Shown here piece by piece: positions 20,406-29,727 of a stretch of 31,855 bases of DNA; position 1 is the first letter of the stretch; the number at the start of each line of letters is the position of its first letter. Source of the stretch: Zancudomyces culisetae (taxonomy: Eukaryota; Kickxellomycota; Harpellomycetes; Harpellales; Legeriomycetaceae); the NCBI GenBank assembly GCA_001969505.1, contig LSSK01000519.1:1-31855 (forward strand), in the 5' to 3' direction. Below the pieces are notes generated by a model. It made no database searches. It saw only the letters and a list, made by a program, of their open reading frames with translations, and was not told the DNA's origin. Position numbers and translations under genes: made by a program.

Positions 20406-21170
20406 TCAGGATATACATTGAGGTCTCCAGTCGAATGGTTTTGTAACTTTTTTTCTTAAAAGGAAGAGTAAGATGAAAAAAGCAAAGCCTAGAATACAAG
20501 CTCCAGATTCAAATAAAAAATTTATTTAAGACTAAAAGTTAATGTGTTCATTCAAATCCCTCAATAGCAATATTACTGTAAATAAAGAATAGCATAGTAT
20601 ACCCTCTAGATAACCACAAAGTACTAGACAGTAGCTAAAACAACCACATCAACCACAGCATATTATATGTTATAATTTATCATTTGTTAGAAAAATTTTT
20701 ATTGTTATAGTTCTTCGCAAAAAGACGAATTTGATCATTATAGATATGTTGTTTTTCTTTTTCATGAAATGAATATTTCCGCTTTAATGCAAGATGTATT
20801 TACAAGTAGGTTATTTTAGAATGACCATTATAAGCCAACTATAAATTTTTTGAAAATGCACCATCTCAAAGATTGGTTTTAGAAGGGGCAGGAGTGGGAG
20901 GGGGGTTATAGTACCTGGTGGTCAACAAAAAAGGTATACTTTTTTGCTTAGAGAAAGACGATCGAAATTATATTGACGCATTATTTTATCAACCTTTTTT
21001 TGGCGCTTTTTTATCGATGTTCACATCCAGGCTCTACTATCTTATAATAGAGTTTGTCAAAATCTAGAATATTATATATAAGGTTTCTAAAAAAGTATAG
21101 GAATGCAGATAGGGGTAGATAGGGATAGATAAGTGTTTGATATGCACATGAAAGCGATGGTAGATCTGTT

Positions 21171-21270
21171 TATACACACAAATATACACACAAATATACA
21201 TACATACATACATACATACAGTCATACATAAATACATAAACACATAAACACATAAACACATACATACACA
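21171..21270. repeat. CATA/CACA microsatellite
   Basis: About 100 bp of TACA/CATA tetranucleotide repeats with CACAAATA and AAACACAT interruptions, including six uninterrupted TACA/ATAC units around 21198-21220. It likely varies in length between strains. The Cys/Val/Tyr-rich ORF on its minus strand is an artefact of the repeat. Confidence 0.85.
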
Positions 21271-22838
21271 TTTGCACATGATTATCCAATAAACTTCATC
21301 TTACTCAACTGGTCGTCACATATTGATCATACTTCCATTATCAGTAACAAAAGAGACATAAACATGGTCAATATCCAATATTTTTCACGGGTAGAACGAT
21401 TCCCCTATTTTTTTATCTGTGATTCTTAGTAATATGTGAACCTTACGGATTTATCCATCCTCTATCGCGATTTTTGGCGTTTGAACAATCTTCATCGATT
21501 ACAAACTATTTTTTAGTTATTAAACACACAACTAGACTTTGGCTTCCTTATCGATAACCTCCGCTCGAAAAAAGCGGTAAATACAAAGTATTCCTACCAA
21601 GAACATAATGATAAAAAACGTTAATAAAACAAAACATTCCTAAAAGTCGCAAAAAGCTGTTTTAATTTATAAACCGGGTATCTGTTACTTTTTCACGTTT
21701 CGTTTTAACAATATCCAGTAAATTAAACCATCACATGGGCGAATCGCAGTACGGGAAAACGCTTTTCCTCCAACCACATCAACCGCCAATTGAAACCCAA
21801 GGGTTTTACAATACCAAAACCCGAAACCTTAATGATTCAGTAGCTTGGTTCCGAACGGAGAATTAGGAACAGCAAATAATATAGCCGAATTATATATTTC
21901 ACGCCAAAAGCGGCCAATTCTCAAAAAGGGGCCTATTTCACAGTTCTTTTTTCCTACTTTGATTTCCACTCTTGCAACACTTGGTGACATGGTATTCTAG
22001 CTTATAACAGGTCAAGTTTGGTTATGTTAGCATTTCTTTTCGCAAGTGTATGGGATCAGCACCCGTAAAAAGAAATACGTAGAAAATGTGAAACTATGTT
22101 CTAGCATTTGAGATACTAGAAAAACAATTATAGACTCTAGCAAGCTAATAGTTGCAATAAAGTCTGCAGATTATTGTTTATACTTTTGTCCAGTAGTGTG
22201 GGTGGAAGCATGTGTCCAGACTCTTGTACATAAAAAAAAAAGAAATAGATACGACTTTTTAATATTAACCCCCTTTTCCTAGTGGAAGAATTGGAGGAAA
22301 GGTGTGGGCGCGAGGTAAAATTCGAGTACCATTGGTGGACACTATCCGGCTCAAAGGTCCTATCTATGCTAAAATAACATTAATTTATTCCTTTGTTTTA
22401 GCAGAGCAAAAAAATATCATAGAGTAACCCAGTTGAAAATAGCAGAAATGGTTTGTATGTGCATTTAATTATGCAACCCCAGCAAGTCTTGTTATCAGGG
22501 TGCGATCTCTTTATTTTTCAAATGCGAGCTACATTTTTATTTGCGTTTTGCTTTAGGTCAACTGTATCTGGGCAAGGCGTGAAGTATTTAATACCATATA
22601 AATCACAGTCGTTATTGACTTGTGGTTGAAGTTATTCTGTAAACTCATGTTTCAAATACACAAAAGTTACATTTAAGCCTCTAATACTAAGTTTATATTT
22701 ACAAAATACCACTAAAGGTATATTACATACACAACTAATTACTAATCAGAACCAACTTCGGTCTAAAGCTAAAGTAAAGGTTTTTAAAACGTTAATAAAA
22801 AGATAAGAACAATATTAATTAAGACAGGCGTCGACATA

Positions 22839-25800
22839 ATGTCATCAATGTTAAAAGAAATGGGCTGGAAGTCCGTACTACCACAGAAATCGGGCCTATA
22901 CAACCCAGAAAACGAAGTTGATAGCTGTGGTGTGGGCTTTGTTATAGACATAAATGGAAAACCAACACATGATATTATCAGAAAGGCAGACTATTTGCTG
23001 TCAAACATGGAACATCGCGGTGCAGAGGGCGCCGATAGTAGAGACGGTGATGGTGCGGGAATAATGGCATCGATGCCCCATAAATTCATGCGCAAGGTTT
23101 GGTCACCAACTCTGAGTAAGCTGGATAATACCCAAACCAGGGGTGACCTAAACGGAGTGGGTTGTATGAACTCGATACTTGTTCCAGGTGCTTATGCAAC
23201 AGGCAATGTATTTTTCAATAGGAACACAGATATTCGCCAAAAGGCCATGGATGCTTTTGAGAAATCTGCAGCCAAGTGCGGGTTAAGAGTGGTGGGATGG
23301 CGTAAAGTCCCAGTTGACAGAGATTATATCGGCCCAATGGCGAAAAAAAGCGAACCAACGATACTTCAACCTCTTATAGTACCACAGAGTATAGAAGTAG
23401 GTCAGGATCTCATTAGCAAAGATAAAGACCAGGATAGCGTTTTGGCTTTCGAGAGAAAATTATTTTTGTTTCGCAAGCTAGTGACAAATGAAATCAGATC
23501 AGAAAGTCCAATTGATGGGTTTTTCTATGTATCATCATTATCGTCGCAAAAGATAGTGTACAAGGGTTTGCTGTTATCGCGAAATTTAAATGCCTATTAT
23601 CTGGATCTGAATGATTCGGATTTTACAAGTCATTTTGCTCTTGTTCACTCTAGATTTTCCACAAACACATTTCCATCTTGGGATCGTGCACAGCCAAACA
23701 GATTATCTGCGCATAACGGCGAAATTAACACCTTAAAAGGAAATAAAAACTGGATGCGTTCAAGAGAAGGACTTCTAGAATCGGCACATTTTACTAAAAA
23801 ACAGCTCGAGCAAATTTATCCTATTATTGAGGATCATGGATCTGATTCACAGGCCTTTGATAACGTTGTTGAGCTATTAATGTTAGGCGGAGTGCTTACT
23901 CTCCCAGAAGCAGTCATGCTTATGATACCTGAGGCATGGCAAAACATTGTAATACCCGACGATAATTCCGAGCAGAGTACATTTATCCGGCAAAAAAGAG
24001 CATTTTATGAATGGGCATCTTCAATTATGGAACCATGGGATGGTCCCGCGCTCATGACTTTTTCTGACGGAAGATTTTGCGGTGCAACGCTTGATAGAAA
24101 TGGATTGCGACCATGTAGGTATTATATTACTAATGATGATGTGATGATTTGTGCCAGCGAAGTTGGTGCCATTAATATTTCGCCAGAGAACGTAAAAAGC
24201 AAAGGAAGACTGATGCCTGGCAAGATGCTTTTGGTTGATACGGTTAAGGGTGAGATTATATCTGACGACACCTTGAAAGGCGAAACAAGCACAAAGTATC
24301 CATTTGCTGATTGGATAGCCAAAAAGACAATCGATATAAATGCACTGGTTTCGGCGTACAGGATGGTGGAAGCATCTGACAGTACTGTCCCATGCACAGA
24401 TAACCGTGGCGTATCGGCGGCTAAGAGTGACATCTTTAGCGATCCAAGACTGGCTGCATTTGGGTACTCAATAGAGGAAATAAATATGCTGCTTTTACCA
24501 ATGATATACAACGGAAAAGAGGCGTTAGGATCAATGGGAAATGATACTGTGCTTGCATGTTTGGACTCAGAGCCTCGTCTACCATTTGATTATTTGCGGC
24601 AGGTGTTTGCCCAGGTGACAAATCCACCAATCGATCCTATCAGGGAGAAGGTTGTAATGACGCTAGAGTGTCTGGTAGGCCCCGAACACAATACACTAGA
24701 TGTAAATAAAGATCAAGTAAACAGAATAAGACTGCCAAGCTTTCTGCTTTCATCAGAAGAATTGGAGGCACTTCGGAACATTCAAAAAGTGCGTGAAAGT
24801 GGGTTAGATGAGAGTCTTATTAATTCTGACATGCACGTAAAGCTTAGTGGATGGAGCTCAAAAGTGTTGGATATATCCTTTGAAAGAGAAGGCGGAGTTG
24901 AAGCATTTAGTAAAAGAATCAGTGATCTGTGTTTTGAAGCGGCTGAATGTGTCAGAAATGGGGTCAAGATACTCATTCTTTCTGATAGAAATGTCAATAA
25001 GGACAGAGTTTCACTATTCTCGCTACTTGCGTCTAGTGCGGTACACCAAAGACTGGTGAGGGAAAAACTCAGACTAAAAGTGGCGCTAGTAGTTGAGGCT
25101 GCAGATGTTAGGGAAGTGCATCATTTTTGCACAATAATTGGCTATGGAGCAGATGCAATATGTCCATATTTTGCTTATGAATTAATAGCAAAACTCTCAA
25201 CCATGAAAATAAATGATTGTAGTGAAGAGGGGGTTGATAAGATTCTCTTGAAATACAGGAATTCTATTAATGATGGCGTAAAAAAAGTCATGTCAAAGAT
25301 GGGCATATCCACATTACAGTCATACAAGGGGGCTCAAATATTTGAAGCTCTAGGGATAAATGACGAGGTGATGGAAATGTGTTTTATGGGCACACCGTCA
25401 CGAATTGGAGGTGCAACATTTAGTGTTTTTGCTGCTGATGCAATTGCATTTCATTATCGGGGGTATGGATGTGGATATGGTTTAACTACTACTAGCGTAT
25501 CCAAAGAGTTGGAACCAGGTAAAACTCAATCAGGTGGGGTTGGTAAATTTGGAGAATACCACTGGGCTAATGGTGGCAAAAACCATGTAAATACACCATC
25601 TGCAATCGCAAGCCTACAACACGCTGTGAGGGAAAAAAATCAAGCAAGCTGGGATGCCTACACAAAAGAAAACTGGGACAATGCTGTGAAAAAGTGTACT
25701 TTAAGGGGGCTTTTAGAGATAGACTACTCAAAAACAGAGCCAATCCCAATAGAGCAAGTCGAGCCTTGGACCGAAATAGTGAAAAAGTTTTGCACTGGAG

Positions 25801-28800
25801 CAATGTCATACGGCTCAATTTCTCTAGAAGCACATACTTCCCTAGCAATAGCAATGAACAAATTAGGTGGTAAGAGTAACTCGGGGGAGGGAGGTGAAGA
25901 TTCGCAAAGATACATTAAGAAAGAGAATGGCGATTCTGAAAGATCTGCAATTAAGCAGATTGCCTCAGGGCGTTTCGGTGTTACTAGTCATTATTTAGCA
26001 AATGCAGACGAATTGCAGATAAAAATGGCACAAGGAGCAAAACCCGGAGAAGGTGGTGAGCTACCTGGACACAAAGTATCAGGTAAGATTGCAGAGACAA
26101 GACATTCAACTGAAGGTGTGGGCCTGATTTCACCACCACCACATCACGACATCTACTCGATCGAAGATCTAAAAGAGCTTATATATGATTTAAAGGGTGC
26201 TAACCCAAGAGCGCGTATAAGTGTTAAGCTGGTTTCAGTAAATGGAGTGGGTGTTGTAGCCTCGGGTGTGGCAAAGGCAAAGGCTAATCACATATTGATT
26301 TCTGGACATGATGGTGGAACTGGTGCTTCGCGATGGACAGGAATAAAATATGCGGGTTTACCTTGGGAGTTGGGGCTTGCAGAAACCCATCAGACACTTG
26401 TGCTCAACAATCTACGAGAAAAAGTTGTAATCCAAACTGATGGTCAGTTAAAGACAGCAAAGGATGTGATTATGGCCGCATTGCTAGGAGCAAACGAGTT
26501 TGGATTTGCGACAACCCCACTCATTGCGTTAGGCTGTACTATGATGAGAAAGTGCCATCTGAACACCTGTCCTGTTGGAATAGCCACACAGGATCCTGTA
26601 CTGCGTGAAAAGTTTGCAGGAAAACCAGAAGATGTCATAAACTTTTTCTACTTTTTGGCTGAAGATATAAGAAAAATTTTAGCATCTTTAGGATATTCTA
26701 AACTTGAAGACATTGTAGGAAAAGCTCAGTACTTGAAAATGGATACAGAGTACATTGCAACTTCAGAAAAAGCTAAATACATAAACCTGTCTGGAATACT
26801 TAAGCCTGCAACAGAAATGTACAGGGAGTATAAGATGTCCAGCAAAATAACAAGTTCTCAGTCAAGCCATGACGAGTCAGAGATCAAAATGGAAATAAAG
26901 AGTGGTGAAAGTTTTCTGTCACTGGCAAGCTTGGCCGCAACTTTGGAGGAGGAAAAAGTGGAAGAAGTATTACTTAGGGATGTGCTAGATGCCATTGAAA
27001 GCGGAAAAAAGGTTAATCTGGAAAGCAGAATCAAAAATACTGATCGGGCATTTGGAAGCACTTTTTCGTACTACGTTTCCCTGTACCACGGTGCAAAGGG
27101 TCTGCCACAGAATCAGGTTCATATCAAACTCAATGGATCAGCAGGCCAATCACTTGGTGCATTTCTAGCTTCAGGGATAACGGTGGAGGTGGAGGGTGAT
27201 TGTAATGATTACGTAGGAAAAGGATTGTCTGGGGGAGTTGTGATAGTGTATCCACCCAGAGGATCAAGATTTAGCTCGAATGAGAACGTTATAGTGGGAA
27301 ATGTGTGTCTTTACGGTGCCACTAGTGGTGAGGCATATATTTCAGGTATAGCTGCAGAAAGGTTTGCAGTGCGCAATTCGGGAGCGATTGCTGTAGTCGA
27401 GGGTGTTGGAGATCACGGGTGTGAGTATATGACTGGTGGCAGAGTTGTGATTATTGGAGAGACAGGAATTAATTTTGCAGCGGGAATGTCTGGTGGAATA
27501 GCATATGTATACTGTAAAGGCGAGAAAGGTAGCTTTGTAGAAAAAGTAAATATGGAACTCGTGGAGATCGAAACCTTGGAAAGTAAAGAAGAAATCATGG
27601 AGGTCAAAAAAATCCTAGAAAAACATGTCGAATATACAGGTTCTCAACACGCACAGCATATTTTGCAAGGCTGGACACATAATGTTGGTCACTTTGTTAA
27701 AGTCATTCCTACAGAATACAAAAAGATTTTGGAAAAAAAGAACGCGAAAAATGCACAACCAACCCGAGTTGAGCATAGTAAAAAAACCAGCAAATCAGTT
27801 GAAACAGCAAAGGTAGTGGATCTGGAAGATCTAGTGGAAAATAAAGCTCCAGGGAAAATAGCTGGACAAAAAAATAAGAGAAGTAGCGCCGAGGAGTGGC
27901 GAGACTCGACAAAGATTAAGGTTAAGGGATTTATGAAAATTCGTCGTGAAGGAGAGGAGTATAGAGATATTGTCAAGAGAGTCAAGGACTGGGGAGAAAT
28001 AAGCAACCGAATGAGCAAGGCCAAATTAAAACAACAAGCCGCAAGATGTATGGACTGCGGTGTACCGTTCTGCCAGTCAGATACAACAGGGTGTCCAATA
28101 GGTAACATGATTCCAAAGTGGAACGAGTTGGTATATCAAGATGACTGGAGGAATGCATTTGAGCGATTGATGGAAACAAACAACTTTCCAGAGTTTACTG
28201 GAAGAGTATGTCCGGCACCGTGCGAAGGGTCATGTGTTCTCGGAATTAATTCTGATCCTGTTGCAATCAAGTCAATCGAAGCAGCGATAATTGATTATGC
28301 ATGGGAGCAAGGGTGGATGACACCACAATTACCTACATATAGAACTGGAAAGCGGATTGCAATAGTTGGTTCGGGACCTGCTGGACTCTCAGCAGCAGAC
28401 CAGCTAAACAAAGCTGGACACACTGTGACAGTGTATGAGCGTGAAGACAGAGTTGGTGGGTTGTTAATGTACGGTATTCCAAACATGAAGCTGGACAAGG
28501 AAAATGTGTTGCGGCGAAGAACTGATAAAATGGAAAGGGAAGGCGTATGTTTTGTTACAGGTGTAAACGTTGGGGTAGACATAACCACTGAGCAACTCAT
28601 GGAGAAAAATGACGCTGTGCTACTGGCAATAGGCTCAACAAAGCCAAGGGATCTCGGTATTGAGGGAAGAAACCTTAACGGTATACACTTTGCTATGGAT
28701 TACCTGACTCCAGCCACCAAAAAGATGATTTACAAATCAGATATCTCTGCAATCGATGTGAACGACAAGAATGTAATAATTATCGGGGGTGGAGATACAG

Positions 28801-29489
28801 GAAACGACTGCATAGCAACATCAGTGCGTCAGGGAGCAAGATCAGTTACCAACTTTGAGTTGCTGATGAAACCAGCAGTTGGTAGACGCAATGAAAAAGA
28901 AAACCCATGGCCACAATTCCCCAGAGTGTTCAAGGTCGACTATGGACATGCAGAAGCCAAAGAGGTGTATGGAACAGATCCCCGAATATATTGCATCAGT
29001 ACCAAAAGATTCATTGGTGATGACCAAGGAAACCTAAAAGGGCTCGAAACCGTTCAGGTACAGTGGACAAAAGCTGAGGGTAGTGGCAGATGGGAATTCA
29101 AAGAAGTCGAAGGAAGTACAAAAATCTTTGCGGCCGACGTGGTTTTGATATCTATGGGCTTTGTTGGGCCAGAAAAATCAGCAGTGCTAGGCGAACTCAC
29201 AAAGTGTGATACCAATGATACTAAAGGAGTAAATAAACCAAGCAGTACAGTAGGTGGCTTTGGTATGGGATGTATAGAAGCCCATGATACAGACTACAAG
29301 ACCGAATTTGAGGGTGTATTTGCAGCTGGTGATTGTAGGAGAGGACAGAGTTTAGTGGTGTGGGCAATAAACGAGGGACGACAAGCTGCCCGTAGCATTG
29401 ATGATTATCTTGTCAAAAAGAGCGATCCACATAGGAACTCACAACTGCCGGTGTCCGGCGGGGCTGTAAAAAGGCTGATTGATATTTAA
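22839..29489 (+). CDS. GLT1: NADH-dependent glutamate synthase (GOGAT)
   Basis: A 2216-residue single polypeptide fusing the glutaminase/synthase and NADH subunits, as in fungal GLT1 (yeast protein about 2145). It makes two glutamates from glutamine and 2-oxoglutarate using NADH, in ammonium assimilation. A 29-residue propeptide precedes the catalytic Cys30 (DSCGVGF) of the class II glutaminase domain (about 30-450). The central domain is next, then the FMN-binding synthase domain (about 860-1290) with GHDGGTGASRWTGIK. The 3Fe-4S cysteines are C1233, C1239 and C1244. The GXGXG domain is at about 1400-1570. A variable Lys-rich linker (about 1635-1700) follows. The NADH domain starts with 4Fe-4S-type cysteines (C1737, C1740). 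It has FAD-binding GSGPAG near 1842 and NAD-binding GGGDTG near 1983. No intron is seen. The N-terminal propeptide is shorter than in S. cerevisiae, and no residue expected for catalysis is missing. Confidence 0.98.
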   Translation: MSSMLKEMGWKSVLPQKSGLYNPENEVDSCGVGFVIDINGKPTHDIIRKADYLLSNMEHRGAEGADSRDGDGAGIMASMPHKFMRKVWSPTLSKLDNTQTRGDLNGVGCMNSILVPGAYATGNVFFNRNTDIRQKAMDAFEKSAAKCGLRVVGWRKVPVDRDYIGPMAKKSEPTILQPLIVPQSIEVGQDLISKDKDQDSVLAFERKLFLFRKLVTNEIRSESPIDGFFYVSSLSSQKIVYKGLLLSRNLNAYYLDLNDSDFTSHFALVHSRFSTNTFPSWDRAQPNRLSAHNGEINTLKGNKNWMRSREGLLESAHFTKKQLEQIYPIIEDHGSDSQAFDNVVELLMLGGVLTLPEAVMLMIPEAWQNIVIPDDNSEQSTFIRQKRAFYEWASSIMEPWDGPALMTFSDGRFCGATLDRNGLRPCRYYITNDDVMICASEVGAINISPENVKSKGRLMPGKMLLVDTVKGEIISDDTLKGETSTKYPFADWIAKKTIDINALVSAYRMVEASDSTVPCTDNRGVSAAKSDIFSDPRLAAFGYSIEEINMLLLPMIYNGKEALGSMGNDTVLACLDSEPRLPFDYLRQVFAQVTNPPIDPIREKVVMTLECLVGPEHNTLDVNKDQVNRIRLPSFLLSSEELEALRNIQKVRESGLDESLINSDMHVKLSGWSSKVLDISFEREGGVEAFSKRISDLCFEAAECVRNGVKILILSDRNVNKDRVSLFSLLASSAVHQRLVREKLRLKVALVVEAADVREVHHFCTIIGYGADAICPYFAYELIAKLSTMKINDCSEEGVDKILLKYRNSINDGVKKVMSKMGISTLQSYKGAQIFEALGINDEVMEMCFMGTPSRIGGATFSVFAADAIAFHYRGYGCGYGLTTTSVSKELEPGKTQSGGVGKFGEYHWANGGKNHVNTPSAIASLQHAVREKNQASWDAYTKENWDNAVKKCTLRGLLEIDYSKTEPIPIEQVEPWTEIVKKFCTGAMSYGSISLEAHTSLAIAMNKLGGKSNSGEGGEDSQRYIKKENGDSERSAIKQIASGRFGVTSHYLANADELQIKMAQGAKPGEGGELPGHKVSGKIAETRHSTEGVGLISPPPHHDIYSIEDLKELIYDLKGANPRARISVKLVSVNGVGVVASGVAKAKANHILISGHDGGTGASRWTGIKYAGLPWELGLAETHQTLVLNNLREKVVIQTDGQLKTAKDVIMAALLGANEFGFATTPLIALGCTMMRKCHLNTCPVGIATQDPVLREKFAGKPEDVINFFYFLAEDIRKILASLGYSKLEDIVGKAQYLKMDTEYIATSEKAKYINLSGILKPATEMYREYKMSSKITSSQSSHDESEIKMEIKSGESFLSLASLAATLEEEKVEEVLLRDVLDAIESGKKVNLESRIKNTDRAFGSTFSYYVSLYHGAKGLPQNQVHIKLNGSAGQSLGAFLASGITVEVEGDCNDYVGKGLSGGVVIVYPPRGSRFSSNENVIVGNVCLYGATSGEAYISGIAAERFAVRNSGAIAVVEGVGDHGCEYMTGGRVVIIGETGINFAAGMSGGIAYVYCKGEKGSFVEKVNMELVEIETLESKEEIMEVKKILEKHVEYTGSQHAQHILQGWTHNVGHFVKVIPTEYKKILEKKNAKNAQPTRVEHSKKTSKSVETAKVVDLEDLVENKAPGKIAGQKNKRSSAEEWRDSTKIKVKGFMKIRREGEEYRDIVKRVKDWGEISNRMSKAKLKQQAARCMDCGVPFCQSDTTGCPIGNMIPKWNELVYQDDWRNAFERLMETNNFPEFTGRVCPAPCEGSCVLGINSDPVAIKSIEAAIIDYAWEQGWMTPQLPTYRTGKRIAIVGSGPAGLSAADQLNKAGHTVTVYEREDRVGGLLMYGIPNMKLDKENVLRRRTDKMEREGVCFVTGVNVGVDITTEQLMEKNDAVLLAIGSTKPRDLGIEGRNLNGIHFAMDYLTPATKKMIYKSDISAIDVNDKNVIIIGGGDTGNDCIATSVRQGARSVTNFELLMKPAVGRRNEKENPWPQFPRVFKVDYGHAEAKEVYGTDPRIYCISTKRFIGDDQGNLKGLETVQVQWTKAEGSGRWEFKEVEGSTKIFAADVVLISMGFVGPEKSAVLGELTKCDTNDTKGVNKPSSTVGGFGMGCIEAHDTDYKTEFEGVFAAGDCRRGQSLVVWAINEGRQAARSIDDYLVKKSDPHRNSQLPVSGGAVKRLIDI

Positions 29490-29727
29490 ATTGGCAGTCA
29501 TAATTGTTGAATTGCTTTGAGTTATCTGTTTATCCAGGTTTAGTTCGATTCTGTTTTGTTTTGTTTTTTTTTCTTTTTTTTGAAGGGGATGAGGGGTATT
29601 AAGGACATCAGCAACTTTTGAAGGCCGCTTATAGCTTTTATTTTTTTAATCAAATTTTATTAAAAGAAATAATAGTAATTTGGTATATAATACTAAATAA
29701 ATTATCAAAATTGGAAAAGTCAAGACT

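Larger units (their letters stand above)
19599..22838. other. 3.2-kb intergenic region upstream of GLT1
   Basis: This lies between the divergent SMYD-type gene (-) and GLT1 (+). It holds a T-rich tract, a CATA/CACA microsatellite, a G-rich patch near 20885-20906 and overlapping small hydrophobic ORFs near 20034-20405. GATAAG sites (22802-22807 and the reverse form CTTATC at 21547-21552) match the GATA-factor core used in nitrogen regulation in yeasts, but such hexamers are common by chance. I see no convincing gene or RNA. For a yeast promoter this gap is unusually long, so an undetected multi-exon gene or non-coding RNA is possible. Confidence 0.5.

Noticed and set aside
21064-21279. Minus-strand ORF rich in Cys, Val, Met and Tyr
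   Set aside because: It is a direct translation of the CATA/CACA microsatellite.
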